This document shows positions 37,454-47,838 of a DNA stretch of 64,000 bases, piece after piece (position 1 is the first letter of the stretch; each line of letters starts with the position of its first letter). The DNA is from Mesostigma viride. Taxonomy: Eukaryota > Streptophyta > Mesostigmatophyceae > Mesostigmatales > Mesostigmataceae. The stretch spans positions 5,157,368-5,221,367 of the forward strand of contig RPFO01000065.1 of assembly GCA_009746045.1 (NCBI GenBank), written 5' to 3'. Below the pieces are notes generated by a model. That model saw only the letters and a program-made list of their open reading frames with translations, was not told where the DNA came from and made no database searches. The position numbers and the translations under genes are program-made.

Positions 37454-38197
37454 GTTGTGTGCATCGTGTCGAAGCGGGGCGCTGGCAAGACGACGCTGGC
37501 GACCGACCTAATGTACTACAAGCGGCACCTCCCGTCCGGGATCGTGCTGTCGGGCACGGAGGGCTCCAACCGCCACTGGGGGAAGTACGTGCCGTCGCTG
37601 TTCATCTACAACCGGTTCAACCGCGGCGCGCTCAAGGCGGTGATCGCGCGCCAGAAGTTAAGGAGCAAAGGGGGGAAGGCGGCCCTGCCGGCGTTCGTGG
37701 TGATGGACGATTGCGTGTACGACCGCACGGTGATGCGCGACCCGTACATCCGTGAGATCGCGCTGAACGGGCGCCACTACAACATCTTCCTGCTGTTCAT
37801 CACCCAGTACACGATGGACGTCACGCCGGACATCCGCTCGAACATCGATTACGTGTTCGCGCTCAAGGAGAACATCATCATGAACCGCGAGCGGCTGTAC
37901 CGCAACTTCTTCGGCGTGATCCCGACGTTCGAGGCGTTCTGCACCATCCTGAACGAGTGCACGCAGAACTACGAGTGCCTCGTGATCGACCACACGAGCG
38001 GATCCAACAAGCTGGAGGACGTCATCTTCTGGTACAAGGCGGAGGAGCGGCCGCCGTTCCGCGTGGGCTCCCCGTCGTTCTGGAAGTACGGCCAGGTGAA
38101 CCGCGACCCCGACAGGGAGGAGGAGGCCAGCGACGACGATCTGCCCCTCACCAAGCGAAAGACGACCACGCGAGTGGTCAAGCACGACGACCAGTAG
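37454..38197 (+). pseudogene. A32-type packaging ATPase, main body
   Basis: About 247 codons. Walker A is SKRGAGKTT near the start, Walker B is AFVVMDDCVYD, and ITQYTMDVTPDIRSNIDYVF is the conserved sensor region of the FtsK/HerA-type viral packaging ATPases. The tail is acidic then basic (EEEASDDDLPLTKRKTTTR). This motor drives genome packaging into capsids and is a core NCLDV gene. Its first 18 codons lie 6.3 kb upstream behind the inserted element, so the gene is broken unless the element is removed; otherwise the body has no frameshift. Confidence 0.9.
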
Positions 38198-38255
38198 TTC
38201 GCTTAGGCTCCGGTACAAGTGTCAGCCCATTCTAGCCCCCCGCACAGAGGCACCA

Positions 38256-38666
38256 ATGATGCAGTCCATCTTGGCTTTCTTCCGCGGCAACAAGGGCACA
38301 CCTCACGAGGGAGAAGCGGGCAAGGAGGGGGTGGCGTCCCCTACTTGCAAATCCGACCAATCCATCCGATCCAGCAAAACGGAGCGGCCGTGGTGGTCTA
38401 AGGAGGAGGGCAGCGACTCCAGCGAATCCGACGATTCCATCGCCAGCATGACGGAGCGGCCGTGGTGGTGCAAGGTGGAGAGCGCGCTGTCGGAGATCGA
38501 GGACCTGATGAGGCGCGTGGACGCGGTGGTCGCGCAGAACCAGCAGACGTTGGTCGCCTTGACACGCGATGTGGAGCGCCTGAAGCGGCAAGGGCGCAGG
38601 AACGAGCGAGCCATCAAGGAATCGGAGGGGGTCATGCGCGTGCTAGAGAACGTATTCTGCACCTAA
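38256..38666 (+). CDS. Hypothetical coiled-coil protein
   Basis: 136 residues. The N-terminal half is Ser/Asp/Glu-rich with a repeated TERPWW motif (two copies near residues 42 and 66); the C-terminal half is one long helix with heptad-like spacing (VESALSEIEDLMRRVDAVVAQ, LTRDVERLKRQGRRNERAI). Probably oligomeric. Located 58 bases after the ATPase on the same strand. No family recognised. Confidence 0.6.
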   Translation: MMQSILAFFRGNKGTPHEGEAGKEGVASPTCKSDQSIRSSKTERPWWSKEEGSDSSESDDSIASMTERPWWCKVESALSEIEDLMRRVDAVVAQNQQTLVALTRDVERLKRQGRRNERAIKESEGVMRVLENVFCT

Positions 38667-39380
38667 TAGCTCACGCGCCTTCTGAAGCGCCTGGAACCCG
38701 CGGCGTGCCCCCTCGTCCTCACCTTGCCCACGCGGTGCCCGCGCGGCGCGCCTGCTTCGTGCACGCGGTACCTGACACGTGGCAGCCAATCTGTGTTGTA
38801 TATGGTACCTGGTGGGGGTAGCCTGTCCAGCCCGCCCGCCCGCCACCCATAAACTTGTATCTTCCTCCCGCGGAGGGCGCGTCAACGGGCCCGCGTCACC
38901 CCAGGGAGAAAGCATCAGGTCCGCGACGCGGTCCTCCACTTCCTGCGCGTCCGATGGGGGCGGCGGCAGTGCCACATGGGGCGGGAAGACGGACGGTCTC
39001 GCCGGCGCGGGGGCGGTCCGGGGGCGGCGCGGGGGCGGGGGGGGCGGACGAGGAGGACGAGGAGGACGAGGAGGAAGGGGCCGGTAGGAAGGGGCCGGCG
39101 GGGTGGACAGGCGCATGGGGGGGGTTGAGGAGGCCGACATTTGGGGTGATCTCATGAAGGTTCTCCCCCTGAGCGGTGGGGAAGAGGCCCGCATTCGGGC
39201 GGTCTTGGCGGGTCTCCTGGGGGGGGAGTCTGGCTCGGTCCTCCAACGCCTCGGACCGCTGACTTCCTCTCCCGCCTCCCACCCGATGTTCTGGCCCTCG
39301 GTGCTGGACGCGCGCACCCTGTGCGCGGCGCACCGACCATACCTGCGCCCCTTAGTTGTGAGAGAAGTGCACTTTGTCAT
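38643..39380 (-). CDS. Proline-rich hypothetical protein (tentative)
   Basis: 245 residues, dominated by Pro/Arg/Ala-rich disorder (RPLPPRPPRPPRPP), with a short helical end (GFQALQKARELLGAEYVL). The opposite strand has overlapping frames, including 39103-39411, which could be the real gene instead; GC-rich sequence keeps several frames open. It converges on 38256-38666 with a 24-base overlap. Low confidence in strand and extent. Confidence 0.3.
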   Translation of the reverse strand: MTKCTSLTTKGRRYGRCAAHRVRASSTEGQNIGWEAGEEVSGPRRWRTEPDSPPRRPAKTARMRASSPPLRGRTFMRSPQMSASSTPPMRLSTPPAPSYRPLPPRPPRPPRPPPPPPRRPRTAPAPARPSVFPPHVALPPPPSDAQEVEDRVADLMLSPWGDAGPLTRPPREEDTSLWVAGGRAGQATPTRYHIQHRLAATCQVPRARSRRAARAPRGQGEDEGARRGFQALQKARELLGAEYVL

Positions 39381-39424
39381 GCGTACATATGGTATACACT
39401 CGAAATTTTAAAAATGCGTGGCTT

Positions 39425-39480
39425 TGTTTATTCATTCATAAATAATCATTGATTCATTCATTCATGCATTCATTCATTCC
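39425..39480. repeat. ATTC-rich microsatellite
   Basis: Degenerate TTCATTCA tetramer run between the MCP stop and the tentative gene; a plausible transcript-end region for the MCP at 39598. Confidence 0.6.
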
Positions 39481-39597
39481 ACAGTAGCGCCTTCCCGGCT
39501 GGTCATTTTCAGCATCCGGCCGGAGAATCTATAGTTTAAAAAAGGATTTAGAAGTGCTGTAACCACGGTAACACTTCTAAAGCGTCCCTAGAGAGGG

Positions 39598-41064
39598 TTA
39601 CGAGGCGAACCGCAGCCCGCCCATCCCGTTGGTGATCTTGAGGATGTTGAAGGAGCGGGCGTACACGGTGATCACGCCCTTCTGCAGCTTTTTGGTCAAG
39701 TTCGTGCCCCCCGCGTCCGCGTCCGACACGAAGCCCTTGAGGACGAGTTTGACTGTGTCCAGGCGGGAGAAGTTGATGCTGCCGCTCGGCCGCCAGTCCT
39801 CCGGCTTCAGCGCGAACGGGATCACGTAGATGTGCTTGTCCCTCGGGATGCGCGTGTGGTGCATGAGCGGCAGGAAGTAGGAGAAGTACACCGGGTCGCG
39901 GCCCTCGCCAAACACGTTCTGGGAGTTGAGCGAGAGGTTGCAGGACGTGAACAGGTGCCCGTCGCCGAACGCGCTGTTCTTGTTGGTGAAGTTCCACACG
40001 GCCTGAGTGGGGTCCTTGGAAGTGTCAGGGTCGGACACGCGGTTGTCCGCCTTGTAGAAGAAGATGAGCTCCTTCACGGGGTGGGAGAACGGCAGGATGA
40101 GCGTCTCCAGGTTCGAGTTCTCGACGAAGTGGTCGTACTGCTGGGTCGCCGTGATGAGGTACTCGTGCGCGCTGGTTGCGAACTGGCGCCGCTCGAAGTC
40201 GTCCAGGTATACGTAGCGCAGGATCAGACGCATCTTCGTGATGTCGGTGTACGCGCCAACCATGCCCGTGCGGTAGTTGGCGTCGGCATTCACCACGGCG
40301 TAAGCGGGATTGTTAGTCCCTGTTGCAGCAGATGACAGGCCGGTCCACAGGACAGGGGCCGTGCTGGGGCCGGACTGGGTGCTTGTGAGGACAGTGCCCG
40401 GGTACTTCTCACCGCCCGCCATGTGCGTGAAGATCTCGTCCTTGGACGCCACCTGGATGCGGATGCGGGCGTCGTGGTACTGCAGCGCGATGATGGGGAG
40501 CGCCATGCCCTCCTCCAGGCAGAAGGAGAACTGGAGGGGGATGTACAGGTGGCAGGGAGACATCCCCGTCCTGCCCCCTCCGTACTTCCTGACGACGCCG
40601 CCGTGCTCGTCGGGGGCGGACTCCACATGGCTCGTGCTCGGGTCGCGGGACAGCTGATCCCAGATGTGCATGAACTCGCCCGTCATCTCCTCGACGGTGT
40701 ATCCGCCGATCTTGAACTCCACCTTCTTGATGAGCACGCGGCCGAGGTCATCCCAGAATGGGTCGAAGATCTTCCACCACGTCCGCCCAGTCAGGGGGGC
40801 ATTGCCGCCCGTCTTCCATTCCGTTATCGGGGGCAGCTCGGCGTACAGGTACGCCTTGGTGATCAGGTCCCCGCTCCTGGGGAGCAGGAACTCGACCATG
40901 CGCCCGAACCCGGGGGTGCCGCTGGTGGGCACGACCTCCGTGTCGGCGAACGCGAAGTTGGTGTGACGCGGGTACATGCTCTTGAAGAAGGTGATCTCGG
41001 GGCTCACCGTCAGCATGGCGTCTTGAGGTCCTTTGGCGCGCAGAGAGAGAACGGCGTGCGACAT
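39598..41064 (-). CDS. Major capsid protein, intact copy (MCP1)
   Basis: 488 residues from MSHAVLSLRAKG. Hallmarks of NCLDV double-jelly-roll MCPs: PEITFFKSMYPRHTNFA near the N-terminus, LPRSGDLITKAYLY, IGGYTVEEMTGEFMHIW, PLQFSFCLEEGMALPIIALQYHDARI between the two barrels, ELIFFYKAD, and the ending KITNGMGGLRFAS. Thousands of copies as trimers form the icosahedral shell. The only MCP here with an unbroken frame. The longer upstream frame is transposon-derived, and AAAATAATCT lies 29 bases before this ATG. It was formerly 45 bp downstream of MCP2. Confidence 0.95.
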   Translation of the reverse strand: MSHAVLSLRAKGPQDAMLTVSPEITFFKSMYPRHTNFAFADTEVVPTSGTPGFGRMVEFLLPRSGDLITKAYLYAELPPITEWKTGGNAPLTGRTWWKIFDPFWDDLGRVLIKKVEFKIGGYTVEEMTGEFMHIWDQLSRDPSTSHVESAPDEHGGVVRKYGGGRTGMSPCHLYIPLQFSFCLEEGMALPIIALQYHDARIRIQVASKDEIFTHMAGGEKYPGTVLTSTQSGPSTAPVLWTGLSSAATGTNNPAYAVVNADANYRTGMVGAYTDITKMRLILRYVYLDDFERRQFATSAHEYLITATQQYDHFVENSNLETLILPFSHPVKELIFFYKADNRVSDPDTSKDPTQAVWNFTNKNSAFGDGHLFTSCNLSLNSQNVFGEGRDPVYFSYFLPLMHHTRIPRDKHIYVIPFALKPEDWRPSGSINFSRLDTVKLVLKGFVSDADAGGTNLTKKLQKGVITVYARSFNILKITNGMGGLRFAS

Positions 41065-41108
41065 CTCCGAGTAGTGTATACTGACGGCGGAGATTATTTT
41101 CGGCGGGT

Positions 41109-41118
41109 TTACGAGGCG
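41109..41118 (-). pseudogene. Last codons and stop of MCP2, cut off by transposon
   Basis: Read with the duplicated TTT, the minus strand gives the expected ending F-A-S-stop of an MCP. The remainder of the gene is at 50254-52017 on the other side of the 9.1-kb element. Confidence 0.8.
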
Positions 41119-41121
41119 AAA
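41119..41121. repeat. 3-bp target duplication AAA, left
   Basis: AAA flanks the element on both sides (41119-41121 and 50251-50253). Removing the element and one copy restores the expected MCP ending. Confidence 0.75.
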
Positions 41122-41173
41122 GGGTGGTTTTACCGGATTAGGATACATTTGCACGGCTTCAAATGTATCCTAA

Positions 41174-42150
41174 ATGCACCATTGGCAAACATGGTTTCTG
41201 GACATGGTCGATATCATTAATATGTTTGGCAAGCATAATATGATCATGCTTGCCAAAGATGTTGTCTCTTTTCATATTTCACACATATATTATCGGCCTC
41301 GGCGTGCCATGCTTCCACGTTTGTTGTCTCTTTTCATATATTGTGAATATGATCAATAAAATTCCAAACATGACCATGTTGGAGACTTCAAGTGGAGCAT
41401 CATGATTACTGTTTTCACTATTACGTAACCCATGGTTCATGTTAACATGGCATAATGAGCAATCCTATTGACCCCATGACTAATGGTGAAGTTAATAAAG
41501 TTACATCGTGGCACGTCACTATAGCATCAAGTTGCATCATTGTGCATAAAGTAGTTTAGCACTGAGTTGGCATGCCAACACCAGGTACACTAAATAAATT
41601 AAAACCAGAATTGATAAACAACCCAGTATCCAAATACAGTATCCATATATATGCAGGTCGTACTACAGGTACAGCCACGGCTGCCACGCGGCTTCTGCAG
41701 CGATCACGCTCTTTCTCCTAGACAATTGCTCTACTGGTCCCTACAGGTCGGTCGACTTGGACCATGATGCGTCAAGAACAGTTAATTGACCGACTTAAAC
41801 AAGATGTTTGTCTACATGCAGCTGTCTGCACCTAACTAACGCGAAACCGCGTGCTACCAAATATAGGGGCAAATGCATGAGTAACACATGTCAACGCACA
41901 ACCGGTGGAAATCACGCGATACCAACCGCGGCAACAGTGGTGTGAACATAGCGGGCACTGACATGCAAAAAAGCACCAGCAGCGGCATCAGTAGCAAATT
42001 GTAGTAGCGGAACAATAGCCACTACATCAATGCAACAACACATCAGCCCAGCAACACAGCAGCAGCATGACCGTAGCACAGCAGCAGCACAACTGTAGCA
42101 CATCAACACGGCCGCATAGCAGGAGCACAAGTCAGCGCAGCAGCAACTTA
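41174..42150. other. Transposon left arm, no gene seen
   Basis: AT-rich non-coding DNA. GTTGTCTCTTTTCATAT occurs at 41261 and 41321, a 60-bp local duplication. From about 42000 it becomes CAG/CAGCAC-rich. Confidence 0.6.
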
Positions 42151-42164
42151 GTATGCCGATTCCT

Positions 42165-42206
42165 GAATTTCCTATCAGTGGACTATAGTCCATTGATAGG
42201 AAATTC
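42165..42206. repeat. 42-bp near-perfect palindrome
   Basis: GAATTTCCTATCAGTGGACT is followed directly by its reverse complement with a single mismatch pair, so it can fold into a stem of about 20 bp with no loop. It lies inside CAG-rich DNA of the transposon. Confidence 0.85.
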
Positions 42207-42400
42207 ACTAATAGGCAGTACTAGCTCAGCAGCACGGCAGCAATGCAGCAGTGCATCAACACAGCAGCACGACAGCAATACATCAGCGGCACGGCAGCAA
42301 TGCAGCAACACATCAGCACAATAGCACAGCAGCAGTACGGCAGCAATGCAGCAGCAATAGCATGGCAGCACAGCAGCAGCAGCAGCACATGAGCAGCTCA
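42207..42400. repeat. Degenerate CAGCA-rich repeat
   Basis: Irregular AGCAGCA/CAGCAAT repeats, similar to 42040-42150 before the palindrome. Confidence 0.7.
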
Positions 42401-42423
42401 ATGACAACAACGCTGCTTGCGCT

Positions 42424-43641
42424 TCAGCAGTCGTCGTCGTCGTCATCGTCATCGGCAAGGATGAGCGCTCGCTTCCGACGCCGGGAGGCGCCTGCGTTGT
42501 TGTTCTCCGCCACAACGTCGCTGGGTGGAACCATCTCGCGCAATCGAGCCTCGGCCAGGGTGATATCCGGCGCTTGCAACGCAGGGACGACCACACCGGG
42601 GCACCCGCAGATCTGTGCCTCCAGCTCGTGGAGAGGCACGCAAGAAACCGCGTCCTCCTCCCAACGGGCACCCCAGTACATGGCTACCATGTCGTTTTGC
42701 GTGTCGACAACAGCGACACGACCATGGTACCTGCCGTCCCGGCTTTCGGTGCGACCGTCCGCGGATGTCACACGCTCCGACGCCCAATGACACACGACTT
42801 GCCCTACGAGGTTGCGGCTGCCACTCTTGACCTGCAGCGTTACGCCTTCCCAGCATGCCTTCGCCATGCCGACGATGCCCTTCGAGCATTCAGCATCTTG
42901 CCACTTCACGACCGGGTGTTCCGCGTCATAGGGCACCTCCTTCAGCGCCTTTAGGCACTCCTTGGTGAGCTTTTCGTTCGCACCCAAGGAGACTCCATGG
43001 GGCGGCTGACCTCGCTTGCCCACCACTTGTGTCAAGACGAGGTCTGAGGCGGTGATGATCACCGTGTGCGCCGCAGTGGTTGGCGGATGGGGCCATTGCG
43101 CAATGTCTGTATTCCACGGGTGCCACGTGTCATGCAAATGCTTAGCGCGGTATACAAAGAGCTCAATAGAAGGTTGGCCGCCATCCTCCTTCGCAACCAC
43201 CTCCTTGATGATGCCAACGAGGACTGGAGTCCACGTGAGCTTCGAGTTGCAGAGAATACCAGCTGAAGGGTGCCAGTATAGAACAGCGGAGCCTTTCTCA
43301 ACGCCTTGCATGCGCTTCAAGTAAGCGACCTTGGCTGCCATGGCCCTGTCTTCTGCCGCCCATTCCTGCTGTGTGTGGCCATCATGACGAACTCGGTCTA
43401 CCAGCGGGGTGACGCGCACCGCCTCTGCGTCGACCAACGCCATGAAGTGCTCTTCTTGCGTCGGTGGTGGTTCAGGCGCTGCATCGTGCTCACGCAGGGC
43501 GGAGATGTCCGCGCGAGATGGCCACGGCAAAGGGCGCCACTCCTCAGGCACCTCCTCAGGGGCATGTGGGACTTGACTTGCGAAAAAAGGCCTTGTTTGG
43601 CTTGATGGTGTCGGGCGGAAAGTACCACTGCCAGATGCCAT
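42424..43641 (-). CDS. Transposon-borne protein of unknown function
   Basis: 405 residues with balanced composition unlike the repeats around it (KEVVAKEDGGQPSIELFVYR, HPVVKWQDAECSKGIVGMAK, VGQVVCHWASERV). It ends RRRKRALILADDDDDDDDC: a basic cluster that could be a nuclear signal and an Asp tail. No transposase core is recognised. Its first codons overlap the end of another minus-strand frame (43556-43980), so the two may be exons of one gene. Likely specific to this element family. Confidence 0.5.
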   Translation of the reverse strand: MASGSGTFRPTPSSQTRPFFASQVPHAPEEVPEEWRPLPWPSRADISALREHDAAPEPPPTQEEHFMALVDAEAVRVTPLVDRVRHDGHTQQEWAAEDRAMAAKVAYLKRMQGVEKGSAVLYWHPSAGILCNSKLTWTPVLVGIIKEVVAKEDGGQPSIELFVYRAKHLHDTWHPWNTDIAQWPHPPTTAAHTVIITASDLVLTQVVGKRGQPPHGVSLGANEKLTKECLKALKEVPYDAEHPVVKWQDAECSKGIVGMAKACWEGVTLQVKSGSRNLVGQVVCHWASERVTSADGRTESRDGRYHGRVAVVDTQNDMVAMYWGARWEEDAVSCVPLHELEAQICGCPGVVVPALQAPDITLAEARLREMVPPSDVVAENNNAGASRRRKRALILADDDDDDDDC

Positions 43642-43980
43642 GGGGCAACTTCTCGACCCTTGTTTTGATCGACTCCAGCTCCTTCCCCAGAAACTCCATG
43701 TTCAATGGTGCGAAGGCTGGGGTGTCCTGCAACATCGGAATGCGGTCTGGATCCACAAGTCGGACGCCAAACAGCGGCCGCCCCTCCGCATCAAACCTGT
43801 ATGGCTGTGTCATCGCCTTCCCGCACCGTGGCGCGCCTTCCTGTCGAGTCCCCGCGGGCTGCCACGGCGTCTTTTGGGACTCCGTGGTCCGGTAGGACAA
43901 CCAGGTCTCTGTGTTGCCCTGTACCTGGAAGAAGACGGCGTGGTGCACCTTCATTGAGCGACCGCGTTTTTCAGGCACCG
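43556..43980 (-). CDS. Transposon-borne coding segment, possible upstream exon
   Basis: The non-repetitive end of a long minus-strand frame: MKVHHAVFFQVQGNTETWLS, then FGVRLVDPDRIPMLQDTPAF and WQWYFPPDTIKPNKAFFRK. The composition is that of a real protein. Upstream, the frame consists only of GC-rich repeat (RRAAGRGSRRAAGQG), which is not credible as protein. May join 42424-43641 by splicing or a frameshift. Function unknown. Confidence 0.4.
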
Positions 43981-44990
43981 GCTGTGCCGCTCCGCCGCTC
44001 CGCCGCTCCGCCGCCCGCCGGCTGCGCCGCCGGCCCGCCGCGCGCCGGCTGCCCCGCCCCGTAGCCCGTCGACAGGCTGCCCCGCCCCGCCGCATGCCAG
44101 CTGCGCCGGCCCGCCGCCCACGCGCGCCGGCAGCGCCGTTGGCCCCCCGCGCGCCGACGGCCCTGCCCCGCCGCCCGTTGACAGCCCCGCCCCGCCGCAT
44201 GCCAGCTGCGCCGGCCCGCCGCCCATGCGCGCCGGCAGCGCCGCTGGCCCCCCGCGCGCCGACGGCCCTGCCCCGCCGCCCGTCGACTGCCCCGCCCCGC
44301 CGCCCGTCGACAGCCCTGCCCCGCCGCATGCAGGCTGCGCCGCCGCTGCCACCTCGCTGCGCGCTGGCTGCGCCACCTCGCCGCCCGCCGACGGCGCCGC
44401 CCCGCCGCGCACCGGCTGCCCCGCCCCGCCGCCTGTCGACTGCCCCGCCCCGCCGCATGCCAGCTGCGCCGGCCCGCCGCCCACGCGCGCCGGCAGCGCC
44501 GCTGGCCCCCCGCGCGCTGACGGCCCTGCCCCGCCGCCCGTCGACTGCCCCGCCCCGCCGCCCGTCGACAGCCCCGACCCACCGCATGCCAGGTGCGCCG
44601 GCCCGCCGCCCGCGCGCGCCGGCAGCGCCGCTGGCCCCCCGCGCGCCGACGGCCCTGCCCCGCCGCCCGTCAACAGCCCTGCCCCGACGCCCGTCGACAG
44701 CCCCGCCCCGCCGCATGCCAGCTGCGCCGGCCCGCTGCCCACGCGCGCCGGCAGCGCCGCTGGCCCTGCCCCGCCGCCCGTCGACTGCCCCGCCCCGCCG
44801 CCCGTCGACAGCCCTGCCCCGCCGCATGCCAGGTGCGCCGGCCCGCCGCCCGCGCGCACCGGCAGCGCCGCTGGCCCCCGCGCGCCGACGGCCCTGCCCC
44901 GCCGCCCGTCGACAGCCCCGCCCCGCCGCATGCCAGCTGCGCCGGCCGGCCGCCCATGCGCGCCATGCGCTTCGCAGGTCCATTGGGATC
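43980..44990. repeat. GC-rich minisatellite array
   Basis: About 1 kb of repeats of GCCCCGCCGCCCGTCGACAG and CGCATGCCAGCTGCGCCGGC modules arranged in larger units of roughly 100-150 bp (GCCGGCAGCGCCG occurs about seven times). Nearly all six frames stay open through it, so the long Pro/Ala or Arg/Gly/Ala-rich frames are artefacts of composition. Confidence 0.9.
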
Positions 44991-44999
44991 ATGAGGCCT

Positions 45000-46430
45000 G
45001 CGCAGAATCTCACCTCGGAGGCCCGTGCTACTTCTAGTAAGATGCTTGCATTTTCAATGCGTCACCTATATGCAGGCATAGAGGGTGGTACATGGCGCTA
45101 GACTCATCAAGGGATAGGAGCCATGCCCTCAGCAATTACTCACCTCCTGGCCCTTGCTGTTGCGGTCTCGGATGAAGATGATGGTCTACACGCCGCCGCA
45201 TGCAAACAAGGAATGAGAGACAAAGCCGTGCGAGGCCAATATGGGCACAGTGAGAGAAACAAGTCGACGCGAACCTACATCACGAGTGTCAGCGAAGGGG
45301 ACCCATGGGAGAAGTCTCCCTCCCATGGTATCATTCACGGACACACGCAGCGGCCATGGGAACAGCCAAAACAGCAGGTTCACACACGCAAGGGCAACGA
45401 CCTGCAGTGCCTGACCAGCATGTCGGTCAGTTGTGATTGGCAAGGCAGAGCCACACACACCAGGTACACGCTGCATGGGCAGGGAAGACGCTCTTACATG
45501 AGAAAAAGCGAGGAAACGTGCGCGAGAAGGATATTAAGAGCGATCCGCGCTAGAAGGATGCTACAATAGCATCATATATTCAAGAATTAGCAAAGAAAGA
45601 TGTAGAAAAGAGACAAAAGAAAGAAATACGAGAGAAAGCAAAGACAGGGAGCTGCCAAACAGGGCAGACAAAAGGTTACGAGCGGCAAGAGTTGTGAACG
45701 CTGCACTTGATTGCTTTCTCTGACTTGTCAACTGCGAAGAGTGACTGACTTACCTCTCTGGAAATGGTATGCTCAGCATCCCATGGTAATGAAATGGTGA
45801 GCTATGCTGTCAGACATGCCTATATAACATAGCTACCCTAGGGTCCTAATACAAAACTAGAAATCAAACCATACCGTGAGTTTCCCGGCTCGCACGGCCT
45901 CCTCCCTTTGTGCCGACGCCTGCAAACACAACGGGCCGTGGAGGAGGGTGGAAAGGTGGGCAAGTGTGGAGGAGTTTGGGGGGGACCGGGTTGAGCAGCG
46001 GTGGGGGAAAGATGTGCCGGTCATGATGTTGTCAACTACAGCTGTTGTATCGTGATTCACCTTCAATAAGTCTACTGTTCTACATCCGGTGGTGGATGGA
46101 CACAAGCAATAAAGGCCCCGCCCACAACTCAGATTTCTTTAGAAAATCTACTGATCTACATTCGATGGCGCCTTCACAGAAGCAGGAAACTCCGCCCACC
46201 GGTCAAATGTGACGCCCAACAAAGCCCCAACTTATTTCTTCAAGAAGTATACTGTTTTACATCCGGTAGTGCTTGGACAGAAGCAATATGTAAAGCCCGC
46301 CCACAAATCGGATTTCTTTACGAAAAACCTGTTTTACATTCGATGGGGTCTTGACAGATTCAAGCAGCAATACTCGTTTCTACCTGCGTGCGACTGCAGC
46401 GGCCGAGTGCTGCAACTTGCCTTCACGTCC
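45000..46430. other. Transposon interior, no gene supported
   Basis: Mixed DNA with isolated open frames (45123-45569 plus; 45857-46105 minus) lacking domains. Near 46060-46345 the motif CTACTGTTCTACATCCGGT-like recurs four times at about 70-80 bp (AAGTCTACTGTTCTACATCC, AAATCTACTGATCTACATTC, AAGTATACTGTTTTACATCC, then AAAACCTGTTTTACATTC), a degenerate tandem repeat. Confidence 0.6.
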
Positions 46431-46434
46431 CAGT

Positions 46435-47670
46435 CTTCACGTGTCAGTCCTGGTCTTCACGTCTTCACGTCTTCACGTCTTCACGTCTTCACGTCTTCAC
46501 GTCTTCACGTCTTCACGACTTCACCTGAACTTGCGGCGTATCGTATCTTTGATACCTTGCATGCACGTCTTCACGTCTTCACGTCTTCACCGCGTCTTCA
46601 CCTGTCTTCACCACGTCTTCACGTCTTCGCGTCTTCACGTCTTCACGGCTTCACCTGAACACCTGAACTTCACCTGAACTTGCCGTATCGTGTCTTCACG
46701 TCTTCACGTCTTCACGTCTTCACGTCTTCACCGCGTCTTCACCTGTCTTCACCACGTCTTCACGGCTTCACGGCTTCACGTCTTCACGGCTTCACCTGAA
46801 CACCTGAACTTCACCTGAACTTGCCGTATCGTGTCTTCACGTCTTCACGTCTTCACGTCTTCACGTCTTCACGTCTTCACCGCGTCTTCACCTGTCTTCA
46901 CCACGTCTTCACGTCTTCGCGTCTTCACGTCTTCACGGCTTCACCTGAACACCTGAACTTCACCTGAACTTGCCGTATCGTGTCTTCACGTCTTCACGTC
47001 TTCACGTCTTCACGTCTTCACCGCGTCTTCACCTGTCTTCACCACGTCTTCACGGCTTCACGGCTTCACGTCTTCACGGCTTCACCTGAACACCTGAACT
47101 TCACCTGAACTTGCCGTATCGTGTCTTCACGTCTTCACGTCTTCACGTCTTCACGTCTTCACGTCTTCACCGCGTCTTCACCTGTCTTCACCACGTCTTC
47201 ACGGCTTCACGGCTTCACGTCTTCACGGCTTCACCTGAACACCTGAACTTCACCTGAACTTGCCGTATCGTGTCTTCACGTCTTCACGTCTTCACGTCTT
47301 CACGTCTTCACGTCTTCACCGCGTCTTCACCTGTCTTCACCACGTCTTCACGGCCTCACGGCTTCACGTCTTCACGGCTTCACCTGAACACCTGAACTTC
47401 ACCTGAACTTGCCGTATCGTGTCTTCACGTCTTCACGTCTTCACGTCTTCACGTCTTCACGTCTTCACCGCGTCTTCACCTGTCTTCACCACGTCTTCAC
47501 GGCTTCACGGCTTCACGTCTTCACGGCTTCACCTGAACACCTGAACTTCACCTGAACTTGCCGTATCGTGTCTTCACGTCTTCACGTCTTCACGTCTTCA
47601 CGTCTTCACGTCTTCACCGCGTCTTCACCTGTCTTCACCACGTCTTCACGGCTTCACCTGAACACCTGAA
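46435..47670. repeat. TCTTCACG minisatellite with 141/149-bp higher-order units
   Basis: The 8-bp unit TCTTCACG and variants (CGGCTTCACG, ACCTGAACTTC) are organised into larger units that each begin TGCCGTATCGTGTCTTCACG. Unit starts are at 46681, 46822, 46971, 47112, 47261, 47410 and 47559, so lengths alternate between 141 and 149, a difference of exactly one 8-bp unit. Confidence 0.95.
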
Positions 47671-47838
47671 CTTTGCGTATCGTATCTTTCATACATTGCA
47701 TCATTTGCATGCCTTGGAGCTGCACGTCTTCAAGCAGTGTCACCCAGTTCCCGCTTGATTCAAATGCACTTCGCGCTTGAATTCGTGACTTCGCCCCGCT
47801 CAAGGTGGAAAGAATGATGGGCACTAGCCACGGGAACT

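Noticed and set aside
40423..41220. 265-codon plus-strand frame opposite MCP1
   Set aside because: Antisense shadow of an unmistakable capsid gene; it also runs into the transposon end.
43911..45101. Long Pro/Ala- and Arg/Gly-rich frames on both strands
   Set aside because: Produced by the GC-rich minisatellite, in which nearly every frame is open.
45123..45569. 148-codon plus-strand frame
   Set aside because: Sequence looks like translated non-coding DNA; no motif and no neighbouring support.
46435..47670. CRISPR-like array of regular repeats
   Set aside because: The repeats have no unique spacers; it is a nested minisatellite in eukaryotic-type DNA.
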